Positions 16,173 to 23,730 of a stretch of DNA of 23,730 bases are shown one piece after another (the stretch's first letter is position 1; every line of letters starts with the position of its first letter). The notes under the pieces were generated by a model. That model was not told the origin of the DNA and did no database searches. It saw only the letters and a program-made list of their open reading frames with translations. The stretch comes from an uncultured Methanobrevibacter sp. (GTDB lineage: Archaea; Methanobacteriota; Methanobacteria; Methanobacteriales; Methanobacteriaceae), in the NCBI GenBank assembly GCA_902795935.1, contig CADBMS010000140.1, positions 1 to 23,730 on the forward strand, in the 5' to 3' direction. The position numbers were made by a program, and so were the translations under genes.

Positions 16173-16465
16173 TGGAATTAACAGATAAAGATAAAACATT
16201 AATAATAATTGGAATAGTTATATGTTTAGGTTTTGCAGTACTCTCACCATTCATAGCGTCTGGAAATCCAGATGGTCTTGAAAAAACAGCAGAAGATGCA
16301 GATGTTGGAGAAGATGTTGAATCTCCAATTTTAGAATCTCCTTTCCCAGATTACACATATGAACCCTTAGATAAAATAGGTGAAATTGGTGTATTGTTCC
16401 TAGGCGCAATAATAACGTTAGGTTTAGGTTTTGGTATGGGTATTCTTCTAAAAAAAAGAGAATGA
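16172..16465 (+). CDS. nikN: Small accessory subunit of nickel transporter (NikN/PDGLE domain)
   Basis: This 97-residue protein has two membrane spans (about residues 10-28 and 72-90) enclosing an acidic outer loop. The PDGLE sequence that names the domain occurs as NPDGLEKTAEDA (about 33-44), and the loop continues with SPILESPFPDYTYEPL. This is the small transmembrane component that partners NikM and is needed for substrate-specific uptake in characterised systems. Translation is coupled to nikM by the one-base overlap. A hairpin followed by a T-run is found a few bases after the stop, so expression of the following cbiQ could be reduced or separately controlled. Confidence 0.85.
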   Translation: MELTDKDKTLIIIGIVICLGFAVLSPFIASGNPDGLEKTAEDADVGEDVESPILESPFPDYTYEPLDKIGEIGVLFLGAIITLGLGFGMGILLKKRE

Positions 16466-16470
16466 AGAAA

Positions 16471-16514
16471 ATGAGTTAAAAGTTAATTAATTACTATAAC
16501 TCATAACTTTTTTT
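16471..16514 (+). terminator. Hairpin plus T-run between nikN and cbiQ
   Basis: ATGAGTTA (16471-16478) and TAACTCAT (16497-16504) form a perfect 8-base inverted repeat around an 18-base loop, followed within three bases by T7 (16508-16514). It resembles an intrinsic terminator or attenuator inside the operon. The stem is AT-rich, so its strength is uncertain. Confidence 0.45.
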
Positions 16515-16543
16515 AAAAAAAAAACTAAATATAATTGAATAAA

Positions 16544-17371
16544 ATGCAAAGTAAACAACTATTTAATTTAGATTCAATAGCAAACCAAAATAGTCCTATA
16601 CATAATTTAGATGGATTTATAAAACTTATTTGTGCATTACTCATAATATTATTTACAGTAATATCTAATCAGTTAATAGTTCCAATTATATTAGAACTTT
16701 ATATAATTATCTTAATTTACATTAGTAAAATACCTTACAAACTATGTTTAAAAAGACTCCTATATTTATTACCCTTTGGAGGGTTTATAATATTATTCCA
16801 ACCATTCATACATCCAGGAAATGTATTATGGGAAGGGATTTTTGGATTACAAATAACAGATACTGGATTAAACTGGTCAATACTATTAATATCGAGACTA
16901 ATTGTATGTTTAAGCACAATAATTCTTTTATCATCAACAAGCCCCCTGCATGAAATAATACAATCTTTCAGAAAGCTAAAAATGCCTAAAGAAATAGCTA
17001 TGATTATTAGTATAATGGTGAGATTTATATTTCTTTTCTTCGAGGAATTAGAATCTATACAAGAAGCTCAAAAATCAAGAAATTTTGACATACATAACAA
17101 AAATATAAGTTATTCTTGGAGATTAAAGCAAATAGGGTATACTATTGCAATGATGTTTATAAAAGCATATGCTAAAGGAGAAAAAGTTTATCTAAGTATG
17201 ATAAGTAGAGGATTTAGTGATAATTCTGAATTATATACTTCAAAACTAGATTTAAAAAAATATGATTATATTTATATTTTAACCACAATAGGAATTATAA
17301 TTACTCTTGAAATAATAACATTAGCTTTTAGTTCAAATTTAGGATATTTTGGAGTAATTCTGAATTTATAA
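16544..17371 (+). CDS. cbiQ: ECF transporter transmembrane (T) component CbiQ/NikQ
   Basis: This 275-residue membrane protein is the T component that couples the substrate-binding subunit to the ATPase. About five spans are followed by two short Arg-containing coupling helices. EAQKSRNFD (near residue 180) and AKGEKVYLSMISRGFSDN (near 210-227) correspond to the conserved A-R-G type motifs that contact the ATPase in CbiQ and EcfT. The frame could start at TTG 16535, but ATG 16544 is preferred; neither has a good Shine-Dalgarno. It is separated from nikN by 78 bases containing a hairpin/T-run. No ATPase gene (cbiO) follows, which is unusual. Confidence 0.88.
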   Translation: MQSKQLFNLDSIANQNSPIHNLDGFIKLICALLIILFTVISNQLIVPIILELYIIILIYISKIPYKLCLKRLLYLLPFGGFIILFQPFIHPGNVLWEGIFGLQITDTGLNWSILLISRLIVCLSTIILLSSTSPLHEIIQSFRKLKMPKEIAMIISIMVRFIFLFFEELESIQEAQKSRNFDIHNKNISYSWRLKQIGYTIAMMFIKAYAKGEKVYLSMISRGFSDNSELYTSKLDLKKYDYIYILTTIGIIITLEIITLAFSSNLGYFGVILNL

Positions 17372-17551
17372 TCTAATAAAAGTTATTTAAAACTATTTAA
17401 TATAATCTACAACACTATTATTCAATTGTACAAAAATATTCATTAGATGCTAACTAATTTTACTAGTTCAGTTATGATTATTATGGACAATATTTCAATT
17501 GAAAGATATCTTAGTTCCGCATCTATAGCATTACTTAATCATGAGAATCTT

Positions 17552-17908
17552 TTAAATGTATGTTAAAATGATAATTGAATTCTTATCTTCTAATTCAATA
17601 CAGGTTAATTCACGGATATCATCCAAAGACATCGTTCCCTCAGATAATTCTTGTAACATCCTTTCATAAATTTCAGGATAGTCCTCTTTTAAGTTTTCAT
17701 AAGAAGAATATATTGAAACATTATTTAATAAAAATGTTTCTAAATTATTTTTTTCTTCTAATTGATTATAATATGTCGCTATATCTTCAGCATTTTCATA
17801 ATCTATATTTTTTTGCTTTTTAGTTTCCAAAATTTCTATTATTTGATTTAGTTGTTCCATTTTACCATTAACCACAAACTGTTTTATTGTGTTATACTCG
17901 ATACACAT
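17552..17908 (-). CDS. Hypothetical acidic helical protein downstream of tmk
   Basis: I do not recognise this 118-residue protein. It is rich in Glu, Asn, Leu and Ile, appears helical, and has no membrane span. The first possible start overlaps the end of the thymidylate kinase gene by 25 bases. An alternative ATG at 17860 (MEQLNQIIEILETK) would avoid the overlap and has a weak ATGGT upstream. Either way the gene is almost certainly cotranscribed with tmk. The C-terminal half contains repeated acidic stretches (YENLKEDYPEIYERML, SLDDIRELTCIELED). Function unknown. Confidence 0.6.
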   Translation of the reverse strand: MCIEYNTIKQFVVNGKMEQLNQIIEILETKKQKNIDYENAEDIATYYNQLEEKNNLETFLLNNVSIYSSYENLKEDYPEIYERMLQELSEGTMSLDDIRELTCIELEDKNSIIILTYI

Positions 17909-18471
17909 AATCCTAATTGTGATGCTAATACTCTTTTAAGGTTATATTGAACTAGTCTTATTCCAGCTGTTGCATCAACAATTACCATTTTTTCCTTTTT
18001 TGCCAAATCCAAATATTTTTGCCTAGTATTTTTTAGAAATGCTTCATTTTCAAAGCCATCAGTTCCTTTACATCGTTTCATTGCTGTTTTTTCATCGACA
18101 TCTAAAAGAATTATTAAATCAGGCTTTTTAGCATATCTATTTAGTGAACATATCCATTCTTTTGGTTCTTGGTATACTAAACTAGAGTAATATGAACGAT
18201 CACTTAAAATTATTTTATCGTTTTCTAAAGAATTTAACTTATCTTTTAAGAACAATCTGTCTGCTGCGAAAAGCAATCCTAATTTTTTTTGAAAATCAGG
18301 TTTATCTGTATGAGGATTTAATAATAATTCACGTATTAACTGACCTACTGGAGATGTTGTTGGTTCAGCAATTAATTCTACATTTAATCCCATATTTTGC
18401 ATCCATTTTTTTAAAAATTTAGTTTGTGTTGATTTACCTGATCCATCTATTCCTTCTAACACAATATACAT
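17884..18471 (-). CDS. tmk: Thymidylate kinase
   Basis: This 195-residue P-loop kinase phosphorylates dTMP to dTDP with ATP. The P-loop is GIDGSGKST (8-16), the EPT motif with TTSPVGQLIRELL contacts dTMP, LFAADR marks the next conserved helix, and ILSDRSYYSSLVYQ holds the DR[S/Y] catalytic motif. A lid region (KRCKGTDGFE) and a short C-terminal helix complete the fold. Length is normal for the family. It provides dTTP precursors for replication. It is divergent from the U32 gene with 109 bases between starts, and followed by an overlapping small unknown gene. Confidence 0.93.
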   Translation of the reverse strand: MYIVLEGIDGSGKSTQTKFLKKWMQNMGLNVELIAEPTTSPVGQLIRELLLNPHTDKPDFQKKLGLLFAADRLFLKDKLNSLENDKIILSDRSYYSSLVYQEPKEWICSLNRYAKKPDLIILLDVDEKTAMKRCKGTDGFENEAFLKNTRQKYLDLAKKEKMVIVDATAGIRLVQYNLKRVLASQLGLCVSSITQ

Positions 18472-18580
18472 GATTATATTATTATCGTTTAGTGTGTTTA
18501 ATCTTTTTTATGAATTTAATAAATTATTTTATTTAGAAAAATAAATTAAATATGTAAATTAAATCTTTTAGTGATTTATT

Positions 18581-21157
18581 ATGATGAATAAACATACAAT
18601 TCCTGAATTATTAGCTCCCGCAGGTTCATTAGATTCTTTAAAAATGGCAGTTGATTGTGGTGCTGATGCAGTCTATTTATCAGGTAAAACATTTGGTGCT
18701 AGACAATATGCTATTAATTTTACTTATGAAGAATTAATTGAAGCTTTAAAATATGCTCATAAATTTGGAGTACGTGTTTATGTAACTGTTAATACTCTTG
18801 TTAAGGAAAATGAACTTAAAAAAATTTCAGAATATTTAATTGATTTATATAATCTAGGTGTTGATGCTCTTCTTATTCAAGACTGGGGAGTTTATGAATT
18901 AGCACGTAAATTAATACCTTCTATGGAGTTACATGCTTCAACTCAAATGACTACTACTAATAAATATGATTTAAAATATTTAGAAAAATGTGGTTTTAAT
19001 CGTGTTGTATTATCAAGAGAATTATCTTTAGATGAAATATCTTCATTGAAAAATAACTCCAATATTGAACTAGAAGTATTTACACATGGTGCTGTTTGTT
19101 ATGGTTATTCAGGTAAATGTTTATTTTCTTCATTTATTGGAGGACGTAGTGGTAATAGAGGAATGTGTGCTCAACCATGCCGTAAAAAATATAAATTAAC
19201 TGTTAACAGAACTGATTTATATGAACGTAATATCAGTTCACAAGATGTTGATTTGAATGGAGGAGATTATCTTTTATCACCACATGATATTGGCCATTAT
19301 TGGCATTTATCAAAATTAGTTGATAGTGGTATTGATAGTCTTAAAATTGAGGGCCGTATGCGTTCTAGAGAATATGTTGGTTTAGTTGTTAGTGTTTATC
19401 GTAGAGCTTTAGATAGTATTAAAGATAATATAAATTGGAAACCTTCAAATGAAGAATCTGATTTATTATATTTAGCATTTAATCGAGGCTTTACATCCAA
19501 ATACTTATTACCAAACTCATACAAAGAATTAATGGGTTGTAATAAACCTGGAAATAGAGGATTACTTATTGGTAATGTTAAAAAATACTATTCTGCTAAA
19601 AAAAAGATTAATATTAAATTAAAAAGTGATATTTTACCTTTAAAAGGAGATGGTTTATTTTTTGAGAGTGATGTTAATCCTGTGAATAATATTGGATTTG
19701 AGTTAGATAATGAGATTAAACTTAAAGGCAATGAACTTATTATTAACACAAAAAAAGGTGTTGTTGAAGGTTCTAAAGTATTTATTACACGTAAAAATAA
19801 TGCACAAGAATATATTAAAAAATATAAACATGACTTAGGAATATTAATTCTAATTTTTAGTGTTGATTATGATAATTATCCTGTTTTAGAAGGATTTTTG
19901 AATTTTATTAATGGTAATGTATTCAATGCCACTGTTAAAGGAAATAATCCCATGGAAAAAGCTATTAATCGCCCAACTAGTATTGAAGTTATAGAAAAAC
20001 AATGTATTAAAATTGGGGATTACCCTTATTCCACAATATTTAATAATAAAAATTATTGTGATAATTTGTTTTTACGTATAAGTGATATTAATAAACTTAG
20101 ACGAGATTTATTAAATATTTTAGATGAAATGGTATTGAATAGTTATTTACCAAAGAAACTTATTGATAAAAGTATTATTCAAGATGAAGAAGGCCTTGTT
20201 GATTATCCAAATATAAATCATGTTGAAGATGAATCTTTAATTTTAAGTGTTATGGTTAATGATATTGATTCTTTGAAATCTGCATTTAAAAGCAATGTTG
20301 ATAATATTTATTTTGAAGCATCTTTTATTGATGTTAAAGAATTGTATGAAACTTGTTTAGATGATGATATTATTGAGTATGATTTTGATTTATTATTAGA
20401 AAATTTGAATTTAGCTAATAATTTATCTAAAAAATATGAAATTCCTTGGTTTTGGAAATGGCCAGATATAATTCATGATGATTTATTAGACTTTTTATTA
20501 AATACCATAAGAAAATTAGATTTTCAATTAAATATTATGGTGTCTGATGTTGGAATTGCATGTTTAGTTAAAGATGAAATTAATATAAATAATGTTGAAT
20601 CCTCAAGTGCAAGCAATGTTACAAATCATAAAACAATAGAACATTTAAACAAATACTTCAAAAAAATAACTCTAAGTTCAGAAAATACATTAGATAATAT
20701 TAAAAAAATACAAAAACAAAGTCAAAACAAAAATTTAAACATAATTCTGCAAGGAATTCCTGAAATTCTTATAAGTAGAGAATGTTTAATATCTCGAAAA
20801 ACAATACATCAACAAGATAAACGAAAAATTGGAAATTCGGACCTATTATCATTAAAAGATGGTAAAAATAATTTTTATCCCATAAAAATTAGTAATACTG
20901 GGCAAACTATAGTAAAACACAGTAAGGAGTTATGTCTAATAGAATATATACCACAATTAATACAAAATGGAATATATAATTACACACTAGATGCCCGAGA
21001 CCGTGGACCACAATACACCAAAGAAATAATAAATATTTACAAACATGCAATACATCTAACTTTAAATTCAGATTTCAGATATAACAAATTACTAGAAAAA
21101 ATTCAAAATATTAGTAATGGAACAATAACAAAAAACAATTTTTACAAAAAGACATAA
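18581..21157 (+). CDS. U32 family protein (RlhA/UbiU-type Fe-S hydroxylation factor or 'collagenase-like' peptidase)
   Basis: This 858-residue protein opens with the U32 signature ELLAPAGSLDSLKMAVDCGADAVYLSG (region 9-35). FTHGAVCYGYSGKCLFSS and RGMCAQPCRKKYKL supply four cysteines (C173, C180, C196, C200) like the 4Fe-4S ligands shown for UbiU/UbiV. A middle beta-rich domain, as in DUF3656-containing members, is followed by a second U32-like lobe with RECLISR, HSKELCLIEYIPQL and DARDRG. U32 proteins are labelled peptidases, but several bacterial members (RlhA, TrhP, UbiU/V) are hydroxylation factors for rRNA, tRNA or quinones. An rRNA or tRNA target here is only a possibility. The start is ATG 18581 or the adjacent ATG. 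Codon choice changes sharply after about 20580. Confidence 0.85.
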   Translation: MMNKHTIPELLAPAGSLDSLKMAVDCGADAVYLSGKTFGARQYAINFTYEELIEALKYAHKFGVRVYVTVNTLVKENELKKISEYLIDLYNLGVDALLIQDWGVYELARKLIPSMELHASTQMTTTNKYDLKYLEKCGFNRVVLSRELSLDEISSLKNNSNIELEVFTHGAVCYGYSGKCLFSSFIGGRSGNRGMCAQPCRKKYKLTVNRTDLYERNISSQDVDLNGGDYLLSPHDIGHYWHLSKLVDSGIDSLKIEGRMRSREYVGLVVSVYRRALDSIKDNINWKPSNEESDLLYLAFNRGFTSKYLLPNSYKELMGCNKPGNRGLLIGNVKKYYSAKKKINIKLKSDILPLKGDGLFFESDVNPVNNIGFELDNEIKLKGNELIINTKKGVVEGSKVFITRKNNAQEYIKKYKHDLGILILIFSVDYDNYPVLEGFLNFINGNVFNATVKGNNPMEKAINRPTSIEVIEKQCIKIGDYPYSTIFNNKNYCDNLFLRISDINKLRRDLLNILDEMVLNSYLPKKLIDKSIIQDEEGLVDYPNINHVEDESLILSVMVNDIDSLKSAFKSNVDNIYFEASFIDVKELYETCLDDDIIEYDFDLLLENLNLANNLSKKYEIPWFWKWPDIIHDDLLDFLLNTIRKLDFQLNIMVSDVGIACLVKDEININNVESSSASNVTNHKTIEHLNKYFKKITLSSENTLDNIKKIQKQSQNKNLNIILQGIPEILISRECLISRKTIHQQDKRKIGNSDLLSLKDGKNNFYPIKISNTGQTIVKHSKELCLIEYIPQLIQNGIYNYTLDARDRGPQYTKEIINIYKHAIHLTLNSDFRYNKLLEKIQNISNGTITKNNFYKKT

Positions 21158-21248
21158 TCTTATTATTTATTCAATAATTAAATCAATATATGAAAAATTA
21201 ATTAATATACTGCAAAAGAAGCATAGTATACAGGGGATTGGATAATTC

Positions 21249-23165
21249 ATGAAATCAAAAATAAATATTACAAATATTAAAGGTGTTGGTGAAATAATGA
21301 GTGAAAAAATCCTAAAACATGTAGGGGGTGAAGAAAATCTTAAAAAAATCATTGCAAATCGGGAAATAAATAAATTAAGTGAAATTGATGGAATTAGTCA
21401 AAAAAAAGCAGTTGAAATCATCAATGAATTACTGGGTAATTCTAATGAAAATTTTCTAAAAACAGATGCAACAAATAAACTCTATGATGAAATTTTAGAT
21501 AAAATAATAAGTTATGCTCATACAAATTATGCAATAAATAAAATTTTACTTTTAACTCCAACACACAATCAAGAGTTAATAGAAAAAAATATGGATTTTG
21601 TAATAAAATCAAAAGAAAAGATAAGTACACTGCCTCTGAACGAATTAGACATATTATTAAATCAAATAAAATTACTCAAAAAACCTAAAATTGATTATGA
21701 TAGAAGTAAAGCAATACTGGTTGAAACTGAAGAAGATTATATACATTTCACAGACATTGGTTTAAACAATTATTATCCAATATTAACAATTGAAGAAATA
21801 TCACAAATTGTAGAATATGAAACAATATTATATCTTTATACAGATGGAGACATTTCATTAGATGAAAAAGATAACATTATACTAATTAACAAAAACTCAT
21901 CACTAACTGAAATAATACCTGAAGAAACACTTAATTATTTCCAATATAATCTTAAAACAATAAAAAATGCATATGAAATTAAAAAAATATTAGATGAAAA
22001 AACAATTTTAGGAGATTGTTTAAACCTAATTGAATCAATCCCCAGTAATAAAGAAACAAATAATATTGATATAGTTGGCATAACCAATAAACTCAAAGAA
22101 GAATGTGATGAAAAAATTCAAGAATCCATAAAAAATATGGATATAACTGGAGAAGAAGTATTAACACTACTTGAAAAAGGAGTTACAGATAAATTTGAAA
22201 TAATATTTGAAAATATTCTTTCAGTTGCTCGTAAAAAATTAACTGAAGAAACTGGAATCATATTTGATCCATTCATAAAAAAATACCCTGTACAAATAGA
22301 TGAAGAAGAATTAAACCGCATAGAGCAACAAGAACTGAATAAAACATATATTAACATATTTGATGAAAAAGTTAGAATCGCTAAAAAATTAGACAAAATA
22401 AAAACTAATGTAAACAAAGAAATTAAAGAGGTACTTGAATTTGACTACCAATATGCATTAGGTTGTTTTGCATATTATCATAATTTAAATAAACCAATAA
22501 TTGGAGATAAATTCAAATTACATAATGCAATACATCTAAACTTAGCAGATTCCACAAAAAATATATCAAATATCCAATTAATTGATTATGAATTAGGAAA
22601 TAAAACAAACATATCCCTATTAACTGGTGCTAATAGTGGAGGTAAAACAACATTACTAGAAACAATATCCCAAATATCAATAATGACTCATATGGGATTA
22701 CCAATATCAGCACAAGAAGCGGAAGTTAAATTAGTTGATGAAATATATTTCTTCTCTAAAAAAAGATCTATGGATGCTGGAGCATTTGAATCATTTTTAC
22801 ATACAATTGTACCCGTAGTTAGCACAGATAGTGAAAAAATTGTATTAATTGATGAATTAGAATCTATCACAGAATTAGAGGCTGCAGTTAAAATTATTGC
22901 AAGTTTCATAGATATGATGAATGAAACTGAAACATTAGGCATAATTGTAACACATATGGCCTCAGATATTATGAAATACACTAATATACGTGTAGATGGA
23001 ATAGAAGCTAAAGGATTGGATGAAAATTACAACTTAATAGTTGATCGCACACCTAAAATGAACTATTTAGCTAGAAGTACTCCAGAATTAATACTTAAAA
23101 TGATTTATGAAAAATCTGAAGGTAAAACTAAAGAAATTTATGGAAAAATTCTTGATAAATTTTAA
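21249..23165 (+). CDS. MutS-family ATPase with N-terminal helix-hairpin-helix domain (archaeal MutS2-like)
   Basis: This is a 638-residue protein. Residues 6-62 carry two helix-hairpin-helix-like motifs (IKGVGEIMSEKIL and IDGISQKKAVEII), which usually bind DNA without sequence preference. A helical middle region (about 70-440) corresponds to the MutS core/clamp. The C-terminal ABC-type ATPase has Walker A GANSGGKTT (about 460-468), the MutS-typical MGLPISAQEA, RSMDAGAFESF and Walker B IVLIDELES (about 531-539), then VTHMASD. It lacks the mismatch-recognition domain I of MutS1 and an Smr nuclease domain at the C-terminus, so mismatch repair is not assured. A role in recombination or branched-DNA processing is as likely. 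It follows the U32 gene by 91 bases. Confidence 0.85.
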   Translation: MKSKINITNIKGVGEIMSEKILKHVGGEENLKKIIANREINKLSEIDGISQKKAVEIINELLGNSNENFLKTDATNKLYDEILDKIISYAHTNYAINKILLLTPTHNQELIEKNMDFVIKSKEKISTLPLNELDILLNQIKLLKKPKIDYDRSKAILVETEEDYIHFTDIGLNNYYPILTIEEISQIVEYETILYLYTDGDISLDEKDNIILINKNSSLTEIIPEETLNYFQYNLKTIKNAYEIKKILDEKTILGDCLNLIESIPSNKETNNIDIVGITNKLKEECDEKIQESIKNMDITGEEVLTLLEKGVTDKFEIIFENILSVARKKLTEETGIIFDPFIKKYPVQIDEEELNRIEQQELNKTYINIFDEKVRIAKKLDKIKTNVNKEIKEVLEFDYQYALGCFAYYHNLNKPIIGDKFKLHNAIHLNLADSTKNISNIQLIDYELGNKTNISLLTGANSGGKTTLLETISQISIMTHMGLPISAQEAEVKLVDEIYFFSKKRSMDAGAFESFLHTIVPVVSTDSEKIVLIDELESITELEAAVKIIASFIDMMNETETLGIIVTHMASDIMKYTNIRVDGIEAKGLDENYNLIVDRTPKMNYLARSTPELILKMIYEKSEGKTKEIYGKILDKF

Positions 23166-23256
23166 AAATCTTAATTACACAATAATAAATTTATCTAGAG
23201 TTAATTAATCAACATTAAAATAAATGCAATGATTAAAACATGAAAAATAATGATTT

Positions 23257-23346
23257 TGCCCGCATACTAACTCAACTAGTTCATCGGTAGATAACCCTTC
23301 CCTCCCTGAGCAACCCTCGAAAGCAGGCAGTCTATCCAATGCAATT
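23257..23346. ncRNA. Candidate structured non-coding RNA (GC-rich island)
   Basis: In a region of about 25 percent GC this 90-base stretch is close to half GC, with runs such as CCCTTCCCTCCC and CTCGAAAGCAGGC. In very AT-rich archaea such islands are usually stable RNAs. Complementary segments are GGTAGA (23286-23291) with TCTATCC (23330-23336), allowing one bulge. On the minus strand GCCUGC pairs with GCGGGC through one G-U, which would favour minus-strand transcription. A T6 run at 23348-23353 follows on the plus strand. I could not fit a tRNA, SRP RNA, RNase P RNA or C/D guide. Strand and class are unknown. Confidence 0.5.
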
Positions 23347-23509
23347 CTTTTTTAAAATATTAAATTAATGATAATAAATTAATTTTAAGTGGAATTACAT
23401 CAGCCAATTTTGGTATGACATTTAAATATTGATTAAAACTAATACTAATAATTTTACAATAATATAAAATTTCAATGATAATTAGATAAAAAATAAATAT
23501 TAATTAAAG

Positions 23510-23542
23510 TTGAACGGGAAAAATAGAAAAAATCCCGTTCAA
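23510..23542 (-). terminator. Strong hairpin downstream of 5S rRNA
   Basis: TTGAACGGGA (23510-23519) and TCCCGTTCAA (23533-23542) form a perfect 10-base stem with a 13-base loop. On the minus strand the loop is T-rich (T6 and T5 runs). It lies about 90 bases after the 3' end of the 5S rRNA and is the most stable stem in the region, so it could end or protect the rRNA transcript. Confidence 0.45.
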
Positions 23543-23565
23543 TAAAAGGGGGTGAACATTATATT

Positions 23566-23590
23566 AATTTATTATTCACAATAATAAATT
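23566..23590. repeat. Perfect AT-rich inverted repeat next to 5S rRNA
   Basis: AATTTATTATT and AATAATAAATT are exact reverse complements separated by CAC. The 11-base stem lies about 40 bases after the 5S 3' end. It may be a processing or termination element, or a low-complexity coincidence. Confidence 0.4.
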
Positions 23591-23630
23591 TATTTAAGAA
23601 TACCTGTTAAAATAACATTATAATAATAAG

Positions 23631-23730
<100 letters not shown>

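Larger units (their letters stand above)
23178..23593. repeat. 17-base direct repeat flanking the candidate RNA and the hairpin
   Basis: CACAATAATAAATTTAT occurs at 23178-23194 and again at 23577-23593. The copies enclose about 380 bases containing the GC-rich island and the strong hairpin. The repeat is AT-rich and of low complexity, so chance or local composition is possible. Confidence 0.4.
23166..23630. other. Intergenic region between MutS-like gene and 5S rRNA
   Basis: About 465 bases lack a supported protein gene. They contain a GC-rich island (23257-23346), two perfect inverted repeats (23510-23542 and 23566-23590) and a 17-base direct repeat, each listed separately. The mutS-like gene and the rRNA operon converge here, so both transcripts must end in this region. 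Confidence 0.6.

Noticed and set aside
17447..17566. A 39-codon plus-strand ORF after cbiQ
   Set aside because: It has no Shine-Dalgarno, ends inside the 3' end of the minus-strand gene at 17552 and shows no similarity to an ATPase such as CbiO that I can see. It is probably chance.
22118..22981. Minus-strand ORFs opposite the MutS-like gene
   Set aside because: They are Ser/Ile/Phe-rich antisense products of a well-supported ATPase gene.
23257..23346. tRNA, SRP RNA or RNase P RNA at the GC-rich island
   Set aside because: I found no TTCGA/TTCAA T-loop with a matching acceptor stem, no GGAAGCAGC-type SRP motif and no GAGGAAAGTCC motif on either strand.

Overview
The window is very AT-rich and tightly packed with genes typical of a methanogenic archaeon of the order Methanobacteriales. 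Markers are a replicative MCM helicase, aIF2-beta, an archaeal NMD3-like protein, an archaeal-length TyrRS, a NikMN-type metal transporter and an archaeal-type 5S rRNA. The low GC together with a large surface-glycan locus fits Methanosphaera or a low-GC Methanobrevibacter. The genus is my inference, not something the sequence proves.

Region 1 (1-7971) is an accessory cell-surface polymer locus. The plus strand carries the 3' end of a UDP-sugar dehydrogenase, a two-gene ABC-2 glycan exporter (permease plus a short Wzt/TagH-like ATPase), two GT2 glycosyltransferases, and a bacterial-type polyprenyl-phosphate sugar phosphotransferase that could start the chain. A small unknown protein follows. 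The minus strand carries a LicC-like cytidylyltransferase, then a TagB/TagF-like phosphotransferase, then a small CxxC-ended protein. Together these could build a lipid-linked glycan, export it and decorate it with a phospho-alditol or similar group. That would be a teichoic-acid-like polymer in an archaeon; this is inferred from gene families.

Region 2 (8379-15061) is core housekeeping: a YfcE-type phosphoesterase, an RlmE/FtsJ rRNA 2'-O-methyltransferase, a minus-strand membrane-anchored coiled-coil protein, then MCM, aIF2-beta, NMD3-like, TyrRS and a small conserved-looking protein, all in one direction. Several starts were moved downstream of the longest ORF on Shine-Dalgarno, TATA or family evidence.

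Region 3 (15062-17371) is a nickel/cobalt ECF uptake operon (nikM/cbiM, nikN, cbiQ). Its 457-base upstream region has a consensus TATA box and three GTATTAC/GTAATAC elements, two of them inside inverted repeats, suggesting a metal-responsive repressor. No ATPase gene (cbiO) follows. A hairpin plus T-run separates nikN from cbiQ.

Region 4 (17552-23165) holds thymidylate kinase and a small acidic protein (minus strand), then a two-lobed U32 family protein with a four-cysteine cluster and a MutS-family ATPase with N-terminal helix-hairpin-helix motifs (plus strand). Synonymous codon choice shifts abruptly near the end of the U32 gene.

Region 5 (23166-23730) ends in a partial 5S rRNA on the minus strand, so an rRNA operon lies just beyond the window. 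Between MutS and 5S lie a GC-rich island of about 90 bases (candidate structured RNA), two perfect inverted repeats and a 17-base direct repeat.
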